Positions 7,640 to 15,037 are shown, numbered from the stretch's first letter. The stretch is 33,357 nucleotides of DNA from Streptomyces triticirhizae (GCF_003696235.1 NZ_RFFJ01000046.1:1-33357); one strand, 5' to 3'. The notes: generated by a model not told the origin, from the sequence alone. Numbers and translations are program-made.

Positions 7640-9009
7640 GGCGTCGCCCCTCCCTGCTTGTCGAATCGCGAGCCGCCGGAGCGCTCGAAGCCGCCCACCG
7701 CCTGCGGCTGGACCAGCCTGTTGAGCGACCACTTCCGGTAGGCGCCCCGGACCACGTAGGGCACGACCCCGATGGCGAACGCGGCGCCGAGGACGGGGAA
7801 GAACGGGGTCCACTCGACATCCCAGACGACGCTTCCCAACAGGGCGACCGGAAGGGCGAACAGGGTCGCACCTGGAGTCAGGCTTCCAAGAGCGAAGATG
7901 TCGTCGAACCCGTACTCGCCCATCTTCCATGGCCGGGCGGTACGATCCTGCGGCTGGCCACCGGGGAACGCGGCCGACCGCTGGCGGCGCAGGCCGAGTC
8001 CGGCTCGTTGGCAGAAGTCGCTCAGCCCGACGAGCTGGGGGTCGCCGGCGAACCAGGTGTCCCAGTGCAGGAACGCGTGCACCGTTCCCCGGCCGTCGGC
8101 GAGCGCCACGCCCCAGGGGCGTCCCGCGTCCTCGAACACCACGGCCTCCCGCACCCCGTTGACCGGGTCGGCCGGGGCCGGGATCAGCCGCCACTCGTTC
8201 TGCGCGGTGCGCAGTTCGATGGCTTCTTCGGTGAGCCGCAGCGCGCTGCGGTCGAGGAACACGCGGGTGACGGGGATGCCCGGGATCGGTTTCAGCACTG
8301 TCAGTGAGACGGTGCCACCCGCACGGCGGCCAGCGAACCCGCCCACTACCGCCGGCACGGTGGCGACCAGTGCGAGAGTCAGGAAGGGAACGGAGACCAT
8401 CACATCCCTGACGACCTCGTTCGGGGCCACACGGGCGAGAAGTACCAGCACCAGCAGTGCGAGTACCACCATGAGCCACACCGATCCGGCCGTCCTGGGC
8501 CCCGGCCGCAACGTCCCCGCGAACTCAGGTGCGCGCGGCGGCTCCTGACCGTCCGGCGCCGTGTGCACGGGAATGCCGGCGTGGCGCAGGAGGTCGCCGA
8601 GTCCGGAGCGTTCCAGGTAGTCGACGCCGGCCCCGGGGTCCAGGTTGGTGGTGGGACGGGCGTCTGGCCGGTCCAGCGTGGCGGGTCTGCCGCCGGTCGT
8701 CACCCAGTCGCTGGGCGCCAGGCAGGCCACCGCCTGCCCCGCGCCGTCCAGCAGATGGAGACAGCCCCCGAACTTGTCGATCGTCCCGTTGCTCGCGTCG
8801 CGCCAGCCGATGCGGAACGCGGTGGGAAGCCGCCCCGGCAGGTGGATCGCCGAGGCGACGCCCTCCGGGCCGACCGGCCAGGCGTGCGCACCGGAGTGGG
8901 TGCGCACCACCAACTGGCCGTTCTCGACGGTGATCCGGGCCCGGCGCAGCACCCCCCAGCGGGTCAGGGGACGCTGGGCCGGGAAGACGACCGGCAGCGC
9001 CGTGTTCAT
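7636..9009 (-). CDS. four-helix membrane protein with two similar soluble domains
   Basis: A 457-aa protein I cannot assign to a named family. The ATG at 9009 overlaps the upstream stop (ATGA), so it is translationally coupled to the type VII-like protein. Layout: soluble domain about 18-147, membrane pair about 176-193 and 205-225, second soluble domain about 250-342, membrane pair about 381-397 and 402-420, polar tail. The two soluble domains look alike: each opens with a strand pair (ARITVENGQLVVRT and ALRLTEEAIELRT), has a Trp-containing segment in its middle (SDWVTTGG, WDTWFAG) and ends in a helix followed by a turn (DLLRHAGIPV, DFCQRAGLGL). This suggests an internal duplication. It may anchor or insert cassette products in the membrane. 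Confidence 0.8.
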   Translation of the reverse strand: MNTALPVVFPAQRPLTRWGVLRRARITVENGQLVVRTHSGAHAWPVGPEGVASAIHLPGRLPTAFRIGWRDASNGTIDKFGGCLHLLDGAGQAVACLAPSDWVTTGGRPATLDRPDARPTTNLDPGAGVDYLERSGLGDLLRHAGIPVHTAPDGQEPPRAPEFAGTLRPGPRTAGSVWLMVVLALLVLVLLARVAPNEVVRDVMVSVPFLTLALVATVPAVVGGFAGRRAGGTVSLTVLKPIPGIPVTRVFLDRSALRLTEEAIELRTAQNEWRLIPAPADPVNGVREAVVFEDAGRPWGVALADGRGTVHAFLHWDTWFAGDPQLVGLSDFCQRAGLGLRRQRSAAFPGGQPQDRTARPWKMGEYGFDDIFALGSLTPGATLFALPVALLGSVVWDVEWTPFFPVLGAAFAIGVVPYVVRGAYRKWSLNRLVQPQAVGGFERSGGSRFDKQGGATP

Positions 9010-10526
9010 CGGACCATGGCCTCACTCTCGTCGTAGGTGAAGTCGCCGGGCGCGGTGTAGTCGCCAACCATCGGGTGGTCGCCCTCGGAGAGCCCCGGCC
9101 AGTTCCAGAGAGATTCGACGCCCTCAACCGCGAAGAGCCCGACGAGTCCGGATGCGGCGCCGGCACCCGCCGCACCGAGCGCACCCACACCGCTCGCTCC
9201 GATACTTCCCACGTCCGCGCCGGCGCGTGCCGCCCGGCCCAACGCCAGCGCGTCGCCCGCCGCTTCGCCCATGCCGAAGAACTGAAAAGCACCGGCCTGG
9301 CCGGCGTGCCCCCGTCCCGCTGTTGCGAAGGCGCTCGGGATGTTCCGCAGCCCCGCGATGCCCTGCGAGAAGCCCTGGCCCCAGTTGGCGCCGCTGCCCA
9401 ACACCCGCAGGTTGCCGGCCATTTCGGTGCCGAGCCCGCCGAACGCGGAGCGGCCCCAGCCGAGCAGGCCCGAGGGGCGGGTGAACGCGGTGCCCGCGCG
9501 GCCGGCCAGCGTCGCGCCGTCGCCGACCACGCCGGCGGCGATCGCGTTGCGGGCGGCGCGGTTGCCGGTGGAGATCCGCATCACGTTGCGGAACGCGCTG
9601 AACCGCGCGGCGCCGCCCGCCGAGGAGAGCGCGGGGCCGATGGCGCGGCCGATGCCGAAGGTGAGGATGCCGACCAGGTCGAGGGCGAAGTTCAGCCACT
9701 TGCCCTGGAGGGCGTTGCCCACCATGGAGAAGACGCTCGCCACCAGCGCGATGGTGCCCAGGATGCCGGCCAGGGCCTGGCCGACCACGGGTATCCAACT
9801 CACCAGCAGCGCGAGGACCCCGCAGATCGCGGCGATCCTCCCCGCCCACTCGCCGATCACGATCAGCACGTTCTTGATCGCGTCGATGACCTCGCCGACG
9901 CGGTCCCAGAAGCCGTCCTTGAGGCCGTCGCCGCCGATGAAGTCGCCGATCGCGTCGGCGGCCCGCTGCGCGGCCTGGTCCTTGGCCTCGACAATCTCCG
10001 CCAGCCGGTTGCGCAGCCGGGTCAACTCGCCCTGCTGGAAATCGAGTTGCCCCTGGAGGCTCTCGACCTGCCGGTTGGCCTCCTCCTCGCGGTCCTCGGC
10101 GTCGTCGGCGTCGGAGTCCGAGGCGGCGTCCGCGTCCTGCCGGGCGCCGTCGATCCGGCCGCTGAGGCTGGTGATCTGCTCCTGGACCTCGATGGCCTCG
10201 GTGCGCAGCGTCAGGCTCTCGGTCTGCGCGTCCTGCAACTCGGGCCAGTAGCCGGCCAGCGCGTTGGCCGCCGCGTCATAGCGGCCCCACGCCTGCCACA
10301 CGTCGTCGGAGACCTCGGTCGACTTCTCGCGGAAGGCGGTGCCGGCCTCGGACTGCCAGCCGTCCTCGCTGTCGCTGACGTTCTCCAGCAGCTCCTTGGC
10401 CCGCTGGATCGCGTCGGCGGTGCGCCGGTAGCGTGCCGCCGCCTCCTGGACCATCTCCCAGTCGCCGGGGATCGGGTCGTTTCCGTCCGGGGTCAACGGA
10501 TGCCAGTCCGCCGGTCGGCCGCTCAC
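9006..10526 (-). CDS. putative type VII-secreted protein with WXG-like N-terminus
   Basis: A 506-aa protein starting at GTG 10526, inside the stop of the WXG100-like gene (GTGA overlap). Residues 1-105 are a helical domain with GWQSEAGTAFREK, resembling the WxG...AF region of type VII secretion signal domains found on actinobacterial polymorphic toxins. Residues 105-190 form a long charged coiled coil. Residues 216-294 are strongly hydrophobic (ICGVLALLVSWIPVVGQALAG, LDLVGILTFGIG). The remainder is Gly/Ala-rich, ending with YDESE (498-502), which fits the YxxxD/E export motif. No recognisable toxin or nuclease domain is present at the C-terminus, where one is usual in such proteins. It may be structural or pore-forming, or carry an unknown activity. 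Confidence 0.8.
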   Translation of the reverse strand: MSGRPADWHPLTPDGNDPIPGDWEMVQEAAARYRRTADAIQRAKELLENVSDSEDGWQSEAGTAFREKSTEVSDDVWQAWGRYDAAANALAGYWPELQDAQTESLTLRTEAIEVQEQITSLSGRIDGARQDADAASDSDADDAEDREEEANRQVESLQGQLDFQQGELTRLRNRLAEIVEAKDQAAQRAADAIGDFIGGDGLKDGFWDRVGEVIDAIKNVLIVIGEWAGRIAAICGVLALLVSWIPVVGQALAGILGTIALVASVFSMVGNALQGKWLNFALDLVGILTFGIGRAIGPALSSAGGAARFSAFRNVMRISTGNRAARNAIAAGVVGDGATLAGRAGTAFTRPSGLLGWGRSAFGGLGTEMAGNLRVLGSGANWGQGFSQGIAGLRNIPSAFATAGRGHAGQAGAFQFFGMGEAAGDALALGRAARAGADVGSIGASGVGALGAAGAGAASGLVGLFAVEGVESLWNWPGLSEGDHPMVGDYTAPGDFTYDESEAMVR

Positions 10527-10816
10527 CCGTTGCCACCCCCCTGGAGCGCGTTGGCCAGCTCGGTCTCGATGCCGTCATAGCCCTCGGCGGCCTGGGTGGC
10601 GTGTTCGGCCAACGTTCTCAGGCCGTCCATCAGCTTGTTGCGGTGTATTCGCCAGTTCTCCGCGAACTCCTCAAGTTCGTGTGCGAGATCGCGGTGGCTC
10701 ACCTCGTCGGCATACTCGGACGCGATGTCCTCGGAGTTCTCGAACTCCGTCGCCACCAGGCGCAGCGTTTGGCCGAGTTCGCGGACTTCGTCCACGGTGA
10801 TGTCAAGGTCGGACAT
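10523..10816 (-). CDS. WXG100/ESAT-6-like small protein
   Basis: A 97-aa protein, the usual size for WXG100 proteins, predicted as two long helices. The start is ATG at 10816 after GGAGGAGG. The central turn reads FAENWRIHRNKL, so the Trp (W55) is kept but the glycine of W-x-G is not. The C-terminus carries YDGIE (80-84), a match to the YxxxD/E type VII export signal. Such proteins are secreted as helical-hairpin dimers or serve as partners for larger substrates. Its stop overlaps the start of the 506-aa secretion-signal protein, which supports co-production. No EccC, EccD or mycosin gene is in the window. Confidence 0.8.
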   Translation of the reverse strand: MSDLDITVDEVRELGQTLRLVATEFENSEDIASEYADEVSHRDLAHELEEFAENWRIHRNKLMDGLRTLAEHATQAAEGYDGIETELANALQGGGNG

Positions 10817-10851
10817 TCCCCCTCCTCCTGGATACGGGGCCCGGTCGGTCG

Positions 10852-11565
10852 TTACTCGGACCACCGGAAAGAAGCGGCAATGGCGTCGAACATCTGGACC
10901 TGGGCGTCCGCCAGCTCCTTCAGCGGCGCGCTGAACGTGAGCACCAGCCACGCGGTGGAGCGGGGCACCGGCAGGTAGAACTCCAGCAAGGTGTTGGGAC
11001 GCTCTTTACTCTGTCCCAGTTCCCTTGAGTCCTCGCTGAGTTCCTCCCGGCGGCTGCGCACCGCCTCGCCCGAGGGGAGGGTGACCACGGTCACCTCGGC
11101 CGCGTCCTGGTAGCGGTCCCTGATGCCGTCGGCCAGCAGGGACGTGGGCAGCTGCTGGGGCATCGCCGGGTTCTCGGGCTCGGCCGTCACCATGAGGCTG
11201 GCCGGGATCGGAATGCCGAGTTCCGCCTGGGTGGCCAGATAGATCTCGATGGCGTCGCGTTGGGCCGCGCTCTGCGTGACGTCGGTCAGCAGCTCACGCA
11301 ACTCGTGCCGCTTCACGGTGAATTCGTCCCGGTTGGGATAGGCCATGTCCACCAGGATCTGAATGGCCCTGTTCCGCTTGGTCTCCGACCGCAGCGGGAT
11401 GCGGAACCAGTCCGTCGGCGTGATCAGGTGATAACGCTTCGGCGGCCCGTCCCCGTCCTTCCCGCGCGCCTTTCCCCCGTCCTTCTCGGGCTGGTTGGCC
11501 CGAATTTCCGCCGGCTTTTCCCGCGCGGTCAGGCCGGCCCCGCCGTCGTTCCCCCCGAACGCCAT
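10852..11565 (-). CDS. first cassette gene, conserved hypothetical accessory protein
   Basis: A 237-aa soluble protein. The start is ATG at 11565 because GGAGG lies five bases upstream; a GTG at 11586 is also in frame. Residues 1-45 are basic, Gly/Lys-rich and probably disordered. A conserved-looking core begins at YHLITPTDWFRIPL. The C-terminal third has VVTLPSGEAVRSRREE, LEFYLPVPRSTAWLVLTFSAP and FDAIAASFRW, closely parallel to the end of the 210-aa protein at 7007-7639. The fold may be Mog1/PsbP-like; adaptor proteins with that fold (DUF1795/EagR) accompany some type VI effectors, so an effector-chaperone role is an attractive but unproven guess. It lies 35 bases upstream of the WXG100-like gene. 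Confidence 0.78.
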   Translation of the reverse strand: MAFGGNDGGAGLTAREKPAEIRANQPEKDGGKARGKDGDGPPKRYHLITPTDWFRIPLRSETKRNRAIQILVDMAYPNRDEFTVKRHELRELLTDVTQSAAQRDAIEIYLATQAELGIPIPASLMVTAEPENPAMPQQLPTSLLADGIRDRYQDAAEVTVVTLPSGEAVRSRREELSEDSRELGQSKERPNTLLEFYLPVPRSTAWLVLTFSAPLKELADAQVQMFDAIAASFRWSE

Positions 11566-11692
11566 GCGTTCCTCCGCCCGTGCCACGCGGAACTCCCGTC
11601 CGATCAGCCCCCGATACCGTTCTTTCGTTCCGCATCCAACCAGCAGGGCGCCCGGAAGGGAAGCTCGGGTCCGGGAGAACGACCCCGGTCCC

Positions 11693-11709
11693 GCTGACCC
11701 GGGGTCAGC
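11693..11709. promoter_or_regulatory. 17-base perfect inverted repeat at the end of the NTF2-like gene
   Basis: GCTGACCC, one central base and GGGTCAGC form a perfect inverted repeat that includes the stop codon of the NTF2-like gene (11705-11707). It could terminate the folP transcript or act as an operator about 130 bases upstream of the secretion cassette. The rest of the gap to 11565 shows no convincing promoter. Confidence 0.4.
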
Positions 11710-12217
11710 CGATCCCGGTCAACCCGCCGCCGCCCTCGTCGCGGTCGTCGAGGGGCGCGCTCTCGCCGTCGTCCTCGTCGTCGGCGTCGTCGTCCTGGTC
11801 GATCAGCACCGGCGAGCCGTGGTGCGACCAGACCCGCCACTCGCCGTCCTCGGCCCTGCGGAAGACGTTGGTGGCCACCACCAACCCGCCGACCAGCGGC
11901 CCCACTTCGCCCTCCGCCTCCGAAGGACCGCCGCTGAGGATGTTCTCGGTGCAGGTCACCAGCGCCGTGTCGCCCACCACCGACACCTCGACATCGGTGA
12001 GGAAGAACTGGATGTAGTCGGTGTTGGCCATGATCAGCGCGTAGGAACGCAGCACCTCGGCCCGGCCGTTGATCACCGGCCAGCCCGGGTGCACCACGCT
12101 GATGTCGTCCATCAGCCAACGCTCCGTCAGGGCGTCCAGGTCGCCCCGCTCGATCGCGTCATAGAGCGCCGTGTTGGCCGCCGCGACCGCCTCGATGTCG
12201 GTGCTCGCTCCGGTCAT
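11705..12217 (-). CDS. NTF2/SnoaL-like family protein next to folP
   Basis: A 170-aa protein with the cone-shaped NTF2-like pattern. An N-terminal helix (IEAVAAANTALYDAIERGDLDALTERWL) is followed by DDISVVHPGWPVINGRAEVLRSY and strands VEVSVVGDTALVTCTENIL and RVWSHHGSPVL (regions about 8-140). The last 30 residues are a strongly acidic tail (DDDADDEDD). The ATG at 12217 overlaps the folP stop (ATGA), with GGGAG inside folP, so it is coupled to folP. This family is regularly found beside folP/folB in streptomycetes. It has no catalytic residues I can identify; a helper role in folate synthesis would be inference from position alone. Confidence 0.85.
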   Translation of the reverse strand: MTGASTDIEAVAAANTALYDAIERGDLDALTERWLMDDISVVHPGWPVINGRAEVLRSYALIMANTDYIQFFLTDVEVSVVGDTALVTCTENILSGGPSEAEGEVGPLVGGLVVATNVFRRAEDGEWRVWSHHGSPVLIDQDDDADDEDDGESAPLDDRDEGGGGLTGIG

Positions 12218-13104
12218 GCCGCTCCCTCCCCGCCGTCGACCGCCCGGCTGTTCGCCTCTTCGATGGCCCGGGCCACCCGGACGGCGTCCGCGCTGGCCCG
12301 TGCCTCGTGTACCCGCACCGCCCACGCGCCAGCCGCCGCCGCCAGCGCCGAGACCGCCGCCGTCGCGGCGTCCCGCTCCCGCGCGGGCGGCGGGGTGCCG
12401 TCGGGGCCGGCCAGCACCCGCCCGAGGAACCTCTTGCGGGAGGCGGCGACCAGCAGCGGGAACGGCAGCTCGGCGCGGAGCCGGCCGAGCGCGGCCAGCA
12501 GCGTCAGGTCCTGCTCGGCCCGCTTGGCGAAGCCCAGGCCCGGGTCGACCACCAGCCGCTGCGGCGCGATGCCGCCGGCGACCGCGCCCTCGACGCTCTC
12601 CCGCAGCTCGGCGACCACCTCGCCGACCACGTCGGCGTAGACGGCCCGCTCGTTCATGTCGAGGCTCCGCCCGCGCCAGTGCATCACCACGAAGGGCACG
12701 GCCCGTTCGGCGACCAGCGGCACCATCGCCGGGTCGGCCCGGCCGCCGCTGACGTCGTTGACCAGCCGGGCGCCGGCCTCGATCGCGCGCTCGGCCACCG
12801 AGGCCCGCGTGGTGTCCACGCTGACCAGCGCACCCCGGTCCACCAGCTCGCGCACCACCGGCACCACCCGGCGCAGCTCCTCCGCCTCGTCCACCCGGGT
12901 GGCCCCCGGGCGGGTCGACTCGCCGCCGACGTCGATCAGGTCGGCGCCCTCGGCCACCAGATCGAGCCCGCGTTTGACCGCCGACTCGGGATCGAACCAC
13001 CGTCCGCCGTCGGAGAACGAGTCGGGTGTGACGTTGACCACCCCCATCACCGCACAGCGGTCCCAGCGGGGCAGCCCTGTCACCTGGCCATGCGAGATGC
13101 TCAT
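12214..13104 (-). CDS. folP: dihydropteroate synthase
   Basis: A 296-aa cytosolic enzyme that joins p-aminobenzoate to 6-hydroxymethyl-dihydropterin diphosphate, the sulfonamide-sensitive step of folate synthesis. The signatures are complete: VMGVVNVTPDSFSDGG (about 19-34), DVGGESTRPGA (about 58-68), VSVDTTRASVA, LVNDVSGG, VVMHWRG, LVVDPGLGFAK and VAASRKRFLG. The length is slightly above the usual 270-285. The start is ATG at 13104; no strong ribosome site precedes it, but a TANNNT box ends six bases upstream, so a leaderless message is likely. Its stop overlaps the NTF2-like gene. folB and folK lie divergently on the other strand, giving a split folate locus. Confidence 0.96.
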   Translation of the reverse strand: MSISHGQVTGLPRWDRCAVMGVVNVTPDSFSDGGRWFDPESAVKRGLDLVAEGADLIDVGGESTRPGATRVDEAEELRRVVPVVRELVDRGALVSVDTTRASVAERAIEAGARLVNDVSGGRADPAMVPLVAERAVPFVVMHWRGRSLDMNERAVYADVVGEVVAELRESVEGAVAGGIAPQRLVVDPGLGFAKRAEQDLTLLAALGRLRAELPFPLLVAASRKRFLGRVLAGPDGTPPPARERDAATAAVSALAAAAGAWAVRVHEARASADAVRVARAIEEANSRAVDGGEGAA

Positions 13105-13110
13105 GGCACC

Positions 13111-13116
13111 AGGGTA
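13111..13116 (-). promoter_or_regulatory. folP: -10 box of folP, probable leaderless promoter
   Basis: TACCCT fits TANNNT and ends six bases before the folP ATG at 13104, so transcription should begin at or next to the start codon. No clear -35 hexamer is visible. Confidence 0.4.
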
Positions 13117-13360
13117 GGCGCCGGTGGTCCCCGCGAAACCGGCGTTCGACGGCCCGGAACCAGGCGTCCCGGCCGCCCCGGTGGGGAACAGGGCGGGCAG
13201 GGCCGAGCGCTGTCCCCCGTGCCGGCCGCCGGGCTCCGGCGGAGCGGCCGCCCGTCGCGGGTAGATTCGAACCCTCGGACGGGGAGCACCCGTACGGGCA
13301 GCCCCCGAACGGGCGGCCCCGGAGCAGCGGCGGGCGAACCGACGAACGCCTCGGCGAAGC

Positions 13361-13400
13361 CCCGAGCACAGCCGAGCACGACCGAGCACAACCAGAACAC
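13361..13400 (+). repeat. 10-bp degenerate tandem repeat in the folB leader
   Basis: NCCGAGCACR occurs three times in strict 10-base phase (13361, 13371, 13381), followed by a decayed fourth copy. The tract and the bases after it are C/A-rich and so little structured, about 60 to 100 bases before the folB start. Confidence 0.6.
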
Positions 13401-13457
13401 GAGAACGCGGGACCGCTTGAACACGAGACCGCGAGGACGAGAGAGGGAGTGAGCACC

Positions 13458-13817
13458 GTGGACCGCATCGCGCTGCGCGGAGTGCGCGCCCAGGGCCACC
13501 ACGGGGTCCTCCCCAGCGAACGCGCCGAGGGGCAGCCCTTCGTGGTGGACGTGGATCTCGGCGTCGACACCAGGCCGGCCGCCGCCGACGACGCGCTCGA
13601 ACTGACCGTGGACTACGGGGTCGTGGCCGAACAGATCGTCGCCATCGTCGCCGGCGAGCCCTGCGACCTGCTGGAGACCCTGGCCCAGCGGCTCGCCGAC
13701 CAGTGCCTGACACACCCGGCGGTGGCCGAGGTCACCGTCACCGTGCACAAGCCCCTGGCCCCGATCACCGTGCCCTTCGACGACGTGACCATCACCATCA
13801 AACGGAGCCGAGCATGA
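13458..13817 (+). CDS. folB: dihydroneopterin aldolase
   Basis: A 119-aa enzyme that splits 7,8-dihydroneopterin to 6-hydroxymethyl-dihydropterin and glycolaldehyde. It has the family pattern DRIALRGVRAQGHHGVLPSER near the start (key residues the GHHG loop and the following Glu), then FVVDVDLGVDT, VDYGVVAEQI, LLETLAQRLAD and a final strand VTVTVHKP. I prefer GTG at 13458, with GGGAG about eight bases upstream; an in-frame GTG at 13449 would add three residues but sits on the ribosome site. Its last codons overlap the folK ATG (ATGA), so folB and folK are translationally coupled. Confidence 0.94.
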   Translation: MDRIALRGVRAQGHHGVLPSERAEGQPFVVDVDLGVDTRPAAADDALELTVDYGVVAEQIVAIVAGEPCDLLETLAQRLADQCLTHPAVAEVTVTVHKPLAPITVPFDDVTITIKRSRA

Positions 13818-14425
13818 CCCCCAGCAACGCCGCCTCCTCCCCCGACCCGACCGTGCAGCCGGTGCCCGCCTCCGTGGTCCGACAGGTCGACGCGGCCGAC
13901 TCCACGCTGCACAACCCCAAGCGTGCCGTGCTCTCCATCGGCGCCAACCTGGGCAACCGGCTGGAGAACCTCCAGGGCGCCGTCGACGCGCTGGAGGACA
14001 CCCCCGGCGTCCGGGTCAAGGCCGTGTCGCGGGTCTACGAGACCACCCCGGTCGGCGTCCCCGAGGGCGAGCAGCCCGACTACTTCAACGCCGTGGTCCT
14101 GGTGAAGACCACCCTGCCGCCGTCCTCGCTGCTGGAGCGGGCGCAGGCCATCGAGGAGGCGTTCGAGCGGGTGCGCGACGTGCGGTGGGGGCCGCGCACC
14201 CTGGACGTGGACATCGTCTCCTACCAGGGCGTGACCTCGGCCGAGCCCGCGCTCACCCTGCCCCATCCCCGGGCCCACGAGCGGGCCTTCGTCCTGGTGC
14301 CGTGGCACGATGTCGAGCCGGGGGCCGAGGTTCCCGGGCGCGGGCCGCTGCGGGAGCTGCTGCCGACGGTCGAGCGGCAGGGCGTGCGCCTCCGCGAGGA
14401 CCTGACGCTGGTGCTCCCCGACTGA
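13814..14425 (+). CDS. folK: HPPK, 6-hydroxymethyl-dihydropterin pyrophosphokinase
   Basis: A 203-aa enzyme that transfers diphosphate from ATP to the product of FolB, giving the FolP substrate. The conserved elements are LSIGANLGNRLENLQ, SRVYETTPVG, DYFNAVVLVKT and the signature RWGPRTLDVDIVSY, with the two aspartates that bind magnesium. LTLPHPRAHERAFVLVPW follows. A non-conserved Ser/Pro/Ala-rich extension of about 35 residues precedes the catalytic core, which makes it longer than the 160-aa enzyme of enteric bacteria. The start overlaps the folB stop. A strong hairpin begins at its stop codon. Confidence 0.96.
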   Translation: MTPSNAASSPDPTVQPVPASVVRQVDAADSTLHNPKRAVLSIGANLGNRLENLQGAVDALEDTPGVRVKAVSRVYETTPVGVPEGEQPDYFNAVVLVKTTLPPSSLLERAQAIEEAFERVRDVRWGPRTLDVDIVSYQGVTSAEPALTLPHPRAHERAFVLVPWHDVEPGAEVPGRGPLRELLPTVERQGVRLREDLTLVLPD

Positions 14426-14449
14426 ACCCCCCGGTCGACTCCGGGGGTT
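14425..14449 (+). terminator. hairpin directly after folK
   Basis: AACCCCCCGG and CCGGGGGTT pair around a TCGACT loop with one bulged C, beginning on the last base of the folK stop. No T tract follows, so it may attenuate rather than end transcription into the DUF3180 gene. Confidence 0.6.
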
Positions 14450-14508
14450 GGCCGGGGCAAGGCCAGGGCGCGGCAGAGGAACGACACGGACGAGGGGCGA
14501 GCGGAGCG

Positions 14509-15012
14509 GTGAACCAACTGCGGATCGGGACGCTGGCGGGGCTGTTCGCCGCCGCGTTCGGCCTGTGCTGGGCGGGGGCCGGACTCTGGGACTCGATGGG
14601 CAACACGCTGCCGGCCGTTCCCCTCTTCGCGCCCGTGATCCTGGCGCTGATCGCCGCCGTGCTGCTGGCCACGGCGCTCTCGCTGCGCTCCCGGCTGCGC
14701 GCGCTGCGCGAACGGCGGCCCGACGCGCGGCCGGTTGACCGGCTGAGCGCGGCGCGGGCCGTGGTCTTCGGGCAGGCCAGCGGGCTGGTCTCCGCGCTGG
14801 TGGCCGGGGCGTACGGCGGGTTCGGGCTGTTCCTGCTGCTGGAGCGGATGGACGTGCCCAACCGCAGGGACCAGGCGCTCTACGCCGGGCTCGCGGTGGT
14901 CGCCGGCATCGCCGTGGTCGCCGCCGCGCTCTATCTGGAGCGGGTCTGCCGCCTGCCCGACGGGGAGGGCAACGACGACGAGCCGGGCGGCCCGATGCGC
15001 TCCCCGGTCTGA
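14509..15012 (+). CDS. DUF3180 membrane protein
   Basis: A 167-aa protein with four membrane segments in two pairs (about 5-22, 33-58, 84-108, 123-145) joined by a basic cytoplasmic loop (SLRSRLRALRERRPDARP). A polar tail ends the protein. The size, membrane layout and position after folK match the actinobacterial DUF3180 family, whose role is not established. The start is GTG at 14509 with a weak GCGGAGC site. Because a hairpin stands between it and folK, its expression may differ from that of the folate genes. Confidence 0.85.
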   Translation: MNQLRIGTLAGLFAAAFGLCWAGAGLWDSMGNTLPAVPLFAPVILALIAAVLLATALSLRSRLRALRERRPDARPVDRLSAARAVVFGQASGLVSALVAGAYGGFGLFLLLERMDVPNRRDQALYAGLAVVAGIAVVAAALYLERVCRLPDGEGNDDEPGGPMRSPV

Positions 15013-15037
15013 CCTCCCGTTCCGAAAAGCCCAGGGC

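Larger units (their letters stand above)
13105..13457. other. divergent folP/folB intergenic region
   Basis: About 350 bases without a supported gene. It contains the folP -10 box, a second TANNNT box on the plus strand (TAGATT, 13262-13267) that could start a folB message with a leader of about 180 bases, and a 10-bp repeat tract at 13361-13400. The words GATTCGAACCC at 13264-13274 recall a tRNA T loop but no cloverleaf can be built around them. Confidence 0.5.

Noticed and set aside
13250..13290. Possible tRNA because of a GGTTCGAATC T-loop-like word on the minus strand
   Set aside because: The flanking bases do not pair as a T stem and no acceptor or anticodon stem can be drawn.
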